From positions 1 through 13,289 of the forward strand of contig JAKEGO010000033.1 of the NCBI GenBank assembly GCA_022615805.1: DNA of 13,289 nucleotides. Reading direction: 5' to 3'. The position numbers were made by a program, and so were the translations under genes. The stretch comes from Thermoplasmata archaeon (GTDB lineage Archaea > Thermoplasmatota > JAKEGO01). The notes under the pieces were generated by a model. The model was not told the DNA's origin and searched no databases. It saw only the letters and a list, made by a program, of their open reading frames with translations. This document shows, piece by piece, positions 13,149 to 13,289 of this stretch (positions within the stretch are counted from its first letter, which is position 1; each line of letters starts with the position of its first letter).

Positions 13149-13172
13149 GCGCTGAAGGCGATTGCCAGAACG

Positions 13173-13182
13173 GGTATTTAGG
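13173..13182 (-). promoter_or_regulatory. TATA box of tRNA-Pro
   Basis: CCTAAATACC on the minus strand is centred about 29 nt before the mature tRNA 5' end at 13148. Confidence 0.55.
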
Positions 13183-13224
13183 ACCATCTGTCAGGGTTTG
13201 GGAGCCGATGCCCCTGGTCCGGGC

Positions 13225-13266
13225 TAAAAAATAAAGTCGGGGGGCGGATGAGGATGCCGCCCCCCG
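13225..13266 (-). terminator. Strong hairpin terminator of a gene beyond the right edge
   Basis: A perfect 10-bp GC-rich inverted repeat, CGGGGGGCGG (13238-13247) and CCGCCCCCCG (13257-13266), has a 9-nt loop. On the minus strand it is followed by ACTTTATTTTTTAG (T-run 13225-13234). This is the form of an intrinsic terminator for a minus-strand transcript entering from outside the window. Confidence 0.7.
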
Positions 13267-13289
13267 CAGGTGGGATGGGATGTTCACGC

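Noticed and set aside
1..13289. CRISPR array, insertion sequence, prophage or defence island
   Set aside because: There are no regularly spaced repeats, no transposase or integrase, and no restriction, toxin or nuclease module beyond FEN-1. The genes are core functions.

Overview
This window reads as high-GC archaeal chromosome, and almost all of it is core (housekeeping) sequence. The archaeal signs are a stand-alone FEN-1 nuclease with a C-terminal PCNA-binding motif, an archaeal NOG1-type GTPase, an Era-like GTPase followed by a DUF2073 protein, a Dph6-type diphthamide enzyme, QueC (archaeosine precursor), two tRNA genes without encoded CCA, and TATA-box promoters placed about 25-30 nt before start codons. 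Thermoplasmatota or a neighbouring euryarchaeal lineage is my best guess. That placement is inference and needs a database search. I see no transposase, integrase, CRISPR array or phage gene.

Layout, left to right. (1) At 1-792, minus strand, is the N-terminal part of a secreted protein with a CBM9-like domain; its C-terminus lies outside the window. (2) At 1021-3959, minus strand, nrdJ (class II ribonucleotide reductase) is followed by thyX (flavin-dependent thymidylate synthase). They are probably one transcription unit for DNA precursor synthesis, driven by a TATA box near 4045. (3) At 3960-4993 is a long gene-poor stretch containing tRNA-Phe(GAA) and an unexplained cluster of hairpins. 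(4) At 4994-6479, minus strand, are a small CoA-binding protein and a NOG1-like GTPase, each with its own promoter. (5) At 6530-8285, minus strand, is an apparent operon of queC, dph6 (TTG start) and a small two-helix membrane protein. The first two are PP-loop enzymes that modify the translation machinery: tRNA archaeosine and diphthamide on aEF2. (6) At 8286-8526 is a divergent intergenic region with a nested inverted repeat, then fen on the plus strand (8527-9546). (7) At 9621-10985, minus strand, is a tight three-gene unit: Era-like GTPase, DUF2073 protein and a 75-residue unknown protein coupled by an ATGA overlap. (8) At 11310-12746, plus strand, is a signal-peptide protein with a C-terminal membrane anchor and no recognised family. 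(9) At 12747-13289 is a gene-free stretch with inverted repeats, tRNA-Pro(TGG), and a strong terminator for a minus-strand gene that lies beyond the right edge.

Taken together the genes serve DNA precursor supply (nrdJ, thyX), replication and repair (fen), ribosome assembly (NOG1 and probably Era/DUF2073), and tRNA or elongation-factor modification (queC, dph6), plus two cell-surface proteins. A recurring feature is that the TATA element sits so close to the start codon of lone or first genes that the mRNAs should be leaderless, while downstream operon genes carry Shine-Dalgarno sequences. I find no convincing new defence or mobile system. The most open questions are the 75-residue coupled protein, the unknown membrane protein after dph6, the two surface proteins, and three structured intergenic segments.
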